Assembly: GCA_903912275.1 (NCBI GenBank)
Contig: CAIWGR010000259.1
Location: 1 to 8,783 of the forward strand
DNA from: an uncultured delta proteobacterium
Lineage (GTDB): Bacteria > Myxococcota_A > Bradymonadia > REDH01
Direction: 5' to 3'
Length of the DNA stretch: 8,783 bases
The notes below the pieces were generated by a model. The model was not told the DNA's origin. It made no database searches and worked only from the letters and a program-made list of their open reading frames with translations. Shown one piece after another: positions 7,171 to 8,783 of this stretch (position 1 is the first letter of the stretch; each line of letters starts with the position of its first letter). The translations under genes were made by a program, and so were the position numbers.

Positions 7171-7199
7171 GCCGCAGGGCGACTTGGTCGCGCTGCGGC
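7171..7199. terminator. Bidirectional hairpin terminator between holA and rpsT
   Basis: A 12-bp stem lies in the 66-bp convergent gap: arm GCCGCAG (7171-7177) pairs with CTGCGGC (7193-7199), and GCGAC (7179-7183) with GTCGC (7187-7191). The only interruption is a G-G mismatch (C-C on the minus strand), and the loop is TTG. It starts 30 bases after the holA stop and 9 bases after the rpsT stop. Neither side has a real T-tract, so it may pause or protect 3' ends, or act with Rho, rather than be a classical intrinsic terminator. An overlapping perfect palindrome, GCGCTGC-G-GCAGCGC (7190-7204), competes for the right arm. Confidence 0.6.
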
Positions 7200-7207
7200 A
7201 GCGCAGC

Positions 7208-7474
7208 CTACTTGGCGATCGCTGCGACGGCCTTCATGAGGCGCGAGATGCGACGCTGGGCCTGCTTCTTGTGGATAACACCCTTGCTGGCGACCTTGCC
7301 GGTCGTCTTGACGGCGACCTTGAGGAGCTCGGCAGCGGCGGTGGCGTCGCCACCCTCGATTGCGGCGCGAACCTTCTTGGCGGCCGTACGCATCGTGCTC
7401 CGCCAGTAGCGGTTGCGCTCGGTGCGGGCTTCGGTCTGGAGGATGCGCTTCTCGGACTGCTTCTTATTGGCCAC
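7208..7474 (-). CDS. rpsT: 30S ribosomal protein S20
   Basis: S20 is a small basic protein that binds 16S rRNA early in 30S assembly. The 88 residues match the family in length and pattern: MANKKQSEKRILQTEARTER-type N-terminus with SxxKR, NRYWRSTMRTAAKKVRAAI, and the C-terminal helix with GVIHKKQAQRRISRLMKAV. It is a helical, Lys/Arg/Ala-rich protein. The start codon is GTG at 7472-7474, fixed by the conserved MANKK beginning and by GGAG at 7481-7484 (six bases upstream). It has its own promoter and a structured leader. It converges on holA with a hairpin between them, and follows the M32 carboxypeptidase gene on the same strand with a 137-bp gap. Confidence 0.97.
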   Translation of the reverse strand: MANKKQSEKRILQTEARTERNRYWRSTMRTAAKKVRAAIEGGDATAAAELLKVAVKTTGKVASKGVIHKKQAQRRISRLMKAVAAIAK

Positions 7475-7480
7475 TGTGAA

Positions 7481-7484
7481 CTCC
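7481..7484 (-). promoter_or_regulatory. rpsT Shine-Dalgarno site (GGAG)
   Basis: GGAG on the minus strand, six bases before the GTG, is the site that fixes the rpsT start. It directly abuts the 3' arm of the last leader hairpin (7485-7497), so that hairpin could affect ribosome access. Confidence 0.75.
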
Positions 7485-7546
7485 GACGCTGAGCGTCTCT
7501 TGAGAAATCACGCCCGCGAAGGCGTCATTCGGCCCCCGAACCGGGG
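7485..7546 (-). promoter_or_regulatory. Structured rpsT mRNA leader with three small hairpins
   Basis: Read 5' to 3' on the minus strand, three inverted repeats lie between the promoter and the Shine-Dalgarno. The first is CCCCG-GTT-CGGGG (7534-7546). The second is ACGCC-TTCGCG-GGCGT (7510-7525). The third is GACGC-TCA-GCGTC (7485-7497), which ends next to GGAG. Each stem is 5 bp and fully paired. Short GC-rich stems arise by chance in such DNA, but three in line in a leader of about 80 bases is suggestive. S20 in E. coli is known to repress its own translation from a non-AUG start; whether this leader does the same is inference. The first hairpin could instead mark the 3' end of the upstream carboxypeptidase transcript. 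Confidence 0.4.
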
Positions 7547-7561
7547 ATAAGGGAGGGGGCG

Positions 7562-7589
7562 TCTCTAGCAGAAAGCGGGTCGAAGTCAA
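7562..7589 (-). promoter_or_regulatory. Probable rpsT promoter (housekeeping sigma)
   Basis: TTGACT (7584-7589, five of six to TTGACA) and TAGAGA (7562-7567) on the minus strand are separated by 16 bp. They lie in the gap just after the carboxypeptidase stop and predict a start near 7555 with a leader of about 80 bases. The close likeness to the asnS element supports both. Confidence 0.5.
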
Positions 7590-7611
7590 CCGCGCAACCC
7601 TCCTCCCGCGC

Positions 7612-8783
7612 CTAGCCGAGGTAGCGCCGTCCGAGGTGGCGAAGCAGCGCGTCGGCGCCCAGCGGCGCCCCGGTGGCGGACTTGACCAACGCATCGGTGG
7701 TGAGCAGCGAACCCTTCTCGTGCACCGCCACCTTCATCCAGTCGCGGATCTCCTGCAGCTCTCCGCGGCCCAGCCGGCCGTCAAAGTCGGCCATCTCGAG
7801 GCGCAGCGCCTCTGCGAGCTGCGCCGCGATCATCGCGCCCAGCGTATAGGAGGGGAAGTAGCCAAAGGAGCCGTCGGTCCAGTGCACATCCTGCATGCAA
7901 CCGTTCTGGTCGGAGTCCGGGCGGATGCCGAGCAGCCGCTCCATGCCATCGTTCCAGGCTTCAGGAAGATCGCGCACCTCGAGCGTGCCGGCGATGAGCG
8001 CCTGCTCGAGTTCGAAGCGGAGAATGACATGTAGCGGGTAGGTGACCTCGTCGGCGTCGACGCGGATGAGACTCCGCTTCACCCGGGTGAAGCGGGAGAA
8101 GAGGTCGTCGCCGGTCCACGGCTTGCTGCCGTTCGGACCGAGGTGCTGGTTCACAAGCTGTGCCACCTTCTCCATCAGCGGCTTGCTGCGGAAGAGCTGC
8201 ATCTCGACAAAGAGCGACTGCGACTCATGCACCGCCATGCCGCGCGCCGTGCCGGCGGGGAGGCCGCGCCAGGCCGCAGGCCGGTTGAGTTCATAGAGAG
8301 CGTGGCCGGTCTCATGGGCAACACCCATCATGGCCGAGGCGAAGTCGTCTTCGCGGTAGCGGGTGGTGATGCGGACATCGTCGGTCGCGCCGCCGCAGAA
8401 GGGGTGGGGGCTGACATCGAGGCGACCGCGGTCGAAGTCGAAGCCAAGGAGCTTCATGACGTCGAGGCCAAGCTCGCGCTGCGCGTCGATGGGGAAGGGG
8501 CCGGACGACTGCTCACGCACGGGCTCCGCCGCTTGCCGCTCGATGACCTTGCCAATCATCGGCGGCAACTGCTCGCGGAGGGGAGCGAAGATCTCCGCGA
8601 TACGGGCCGCCCGCATGCTGGGCTCGAACTGGTCGATCAGGGCGTCGTACGGGGTGAGTCCGAGCGCCTCCGACTTGGCGGCGGCGACCTGTCGAACGAG
8701 GCCAAGGACCTCGGTGAGCGCAGGAGCGAAGAGATCGAAACGGTTCTCCGGCCTGGCCTCGGTCCAGACCTGGTAGCAGCGGG
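7612..8783 (-). CDS. M32 family metallocarboxypeptidase (Taq-type), N-terminus cut by window edge
   Basis: This is a zinc carboxypeptidase that removes C-terminal residues from peptides, probably in the cytoplasm. The frame stays open to position 8783, beyond an internal Met at 8616, and the extra 55 residues match the family (WTEARPENRFDLFAPAL, then PYDALIDQFEP). The gene therefore continues outside. About 389 of the usual roughly 500 residues are visible. Family motifs, numbered from that Met: HPFCGG (71-76) with DVRITTRY (80-87), the zinc-binding HETGH at 101-105, HESQS at 130-134 whose Glu is the third metal ligand, and DGSFGYFPSYTLG with an AAQL continuation. All catalytic and metal residues are present. 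It precedes rpsT on the same strand, but rpsT has its own promoter in the 137-bp gap. No secretion signal can be judged because the N-terminus is missing. Confidence 0.96.
   Translation of the reverse strand, partial: RCYQVWTEARPENRFDLFAPALTEVLGLVRQVAAAKSEALGLTPYDALIDQFEPSMRAARIAEIFAPLREQLPPMIGKVIERQAAEPVREQSSGPFPIDAQRELGLDVMKLLGFDFDRGRLDVSPHPFCGGATDDVRITTRYREDDFASAMMGVAHETGHALYELNRPAAWRGLPAGTARGMAVHESQSLFVEMQLFRSKPLMEKVAQLVNQHLGPNGSKPWTGDDLFSRFTRVKRSLIRVDADEVTYPLHVILRFELEQALIAGTLEVRDLPEAWNDGMERLLGIRPDSDQNGCMQDVHWTDGSFGYFPSYTLGAMIAAQLAEALRLEMADFDGRLGRGELQEIRDWMKVAVHEKGSLLTTDALVKSATGAPLGADALLRHLGRRYLG

Noticed and set aside
1..8783. Mobile elements, CRISPR arrays, tRNA genes and prophage signs
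   Set aside because: No spaced direct repeats, terminal inverted repeats, transposase or integrase motifs, or tRNA-like folds were noticed on reading both strands; all long stretches are accounted for by ordinary genes.

Overview
The window is a GC-rich, densely packed stretch of bacterial chromosome. It carries seven protein-coding genes, with one more cut by each edge or complete inside it as listed. No mobile element, CRISPR array, rRNA or tRNA was seen. The gene set includes a prepilin peptidase, an NtrC-type sigma-54 activator, a bacterial AsnRS, DNA polymerase III delta, S20 and an M32 carboxypeptidase. This fits a high-GC Gram-negative such as the deltaproteobacterial or acidobacterial lineages. 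The lineage is inferred from general protein character and cannot be fixed from sequence reading alone.

Left part (1-4635), signalling and surface functions: a 5'-truncated NtrC-family response regulator (+) converges on a two-TM HAMP sensor histidine kinase (-), and their coding ends overlap by 46 bp. The kinase lies directly downstream of a prepilin peptidase gene (-), with 6 bp between stop and start, so the two are almost certainly co-transcribed and translationally coupled. The kinase and regulator probably form a cognate NtrB/NtrC-like pair, but only their adjacency supports this. Divergent from the peptidase gene, across a gap of about 100 bp, is an unrecognised four-TM membrane protein with an acidic cytoplasmic-type tail.

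Right part (4632-8783), housekeeping: asnS (-) converges on the membrane protein gene, and the two stop codons interlock on a CTAG. asnS and holA (+) are divergent. holA converges on rpsT (-), with a strong GC hairpin between them acting as a likely bidirectional terminator. rpsT has a GTG start, a Shine-Dalgarno sequence, a recognisable promoter and a leader with three successive small hairpins. An M32 metallocarboxypeptidase gene (-) lies upstream of rpsT on the same strand and runs off the right edge.

Nothing here amounts to a clearly new biological system. The points most worth a second look are the structured rpsT leader, the peptidase-kinase coupling with the overlapping convergent regulator, the altered AAA+ motifs of the regulator, and the unidentified membrane protein.
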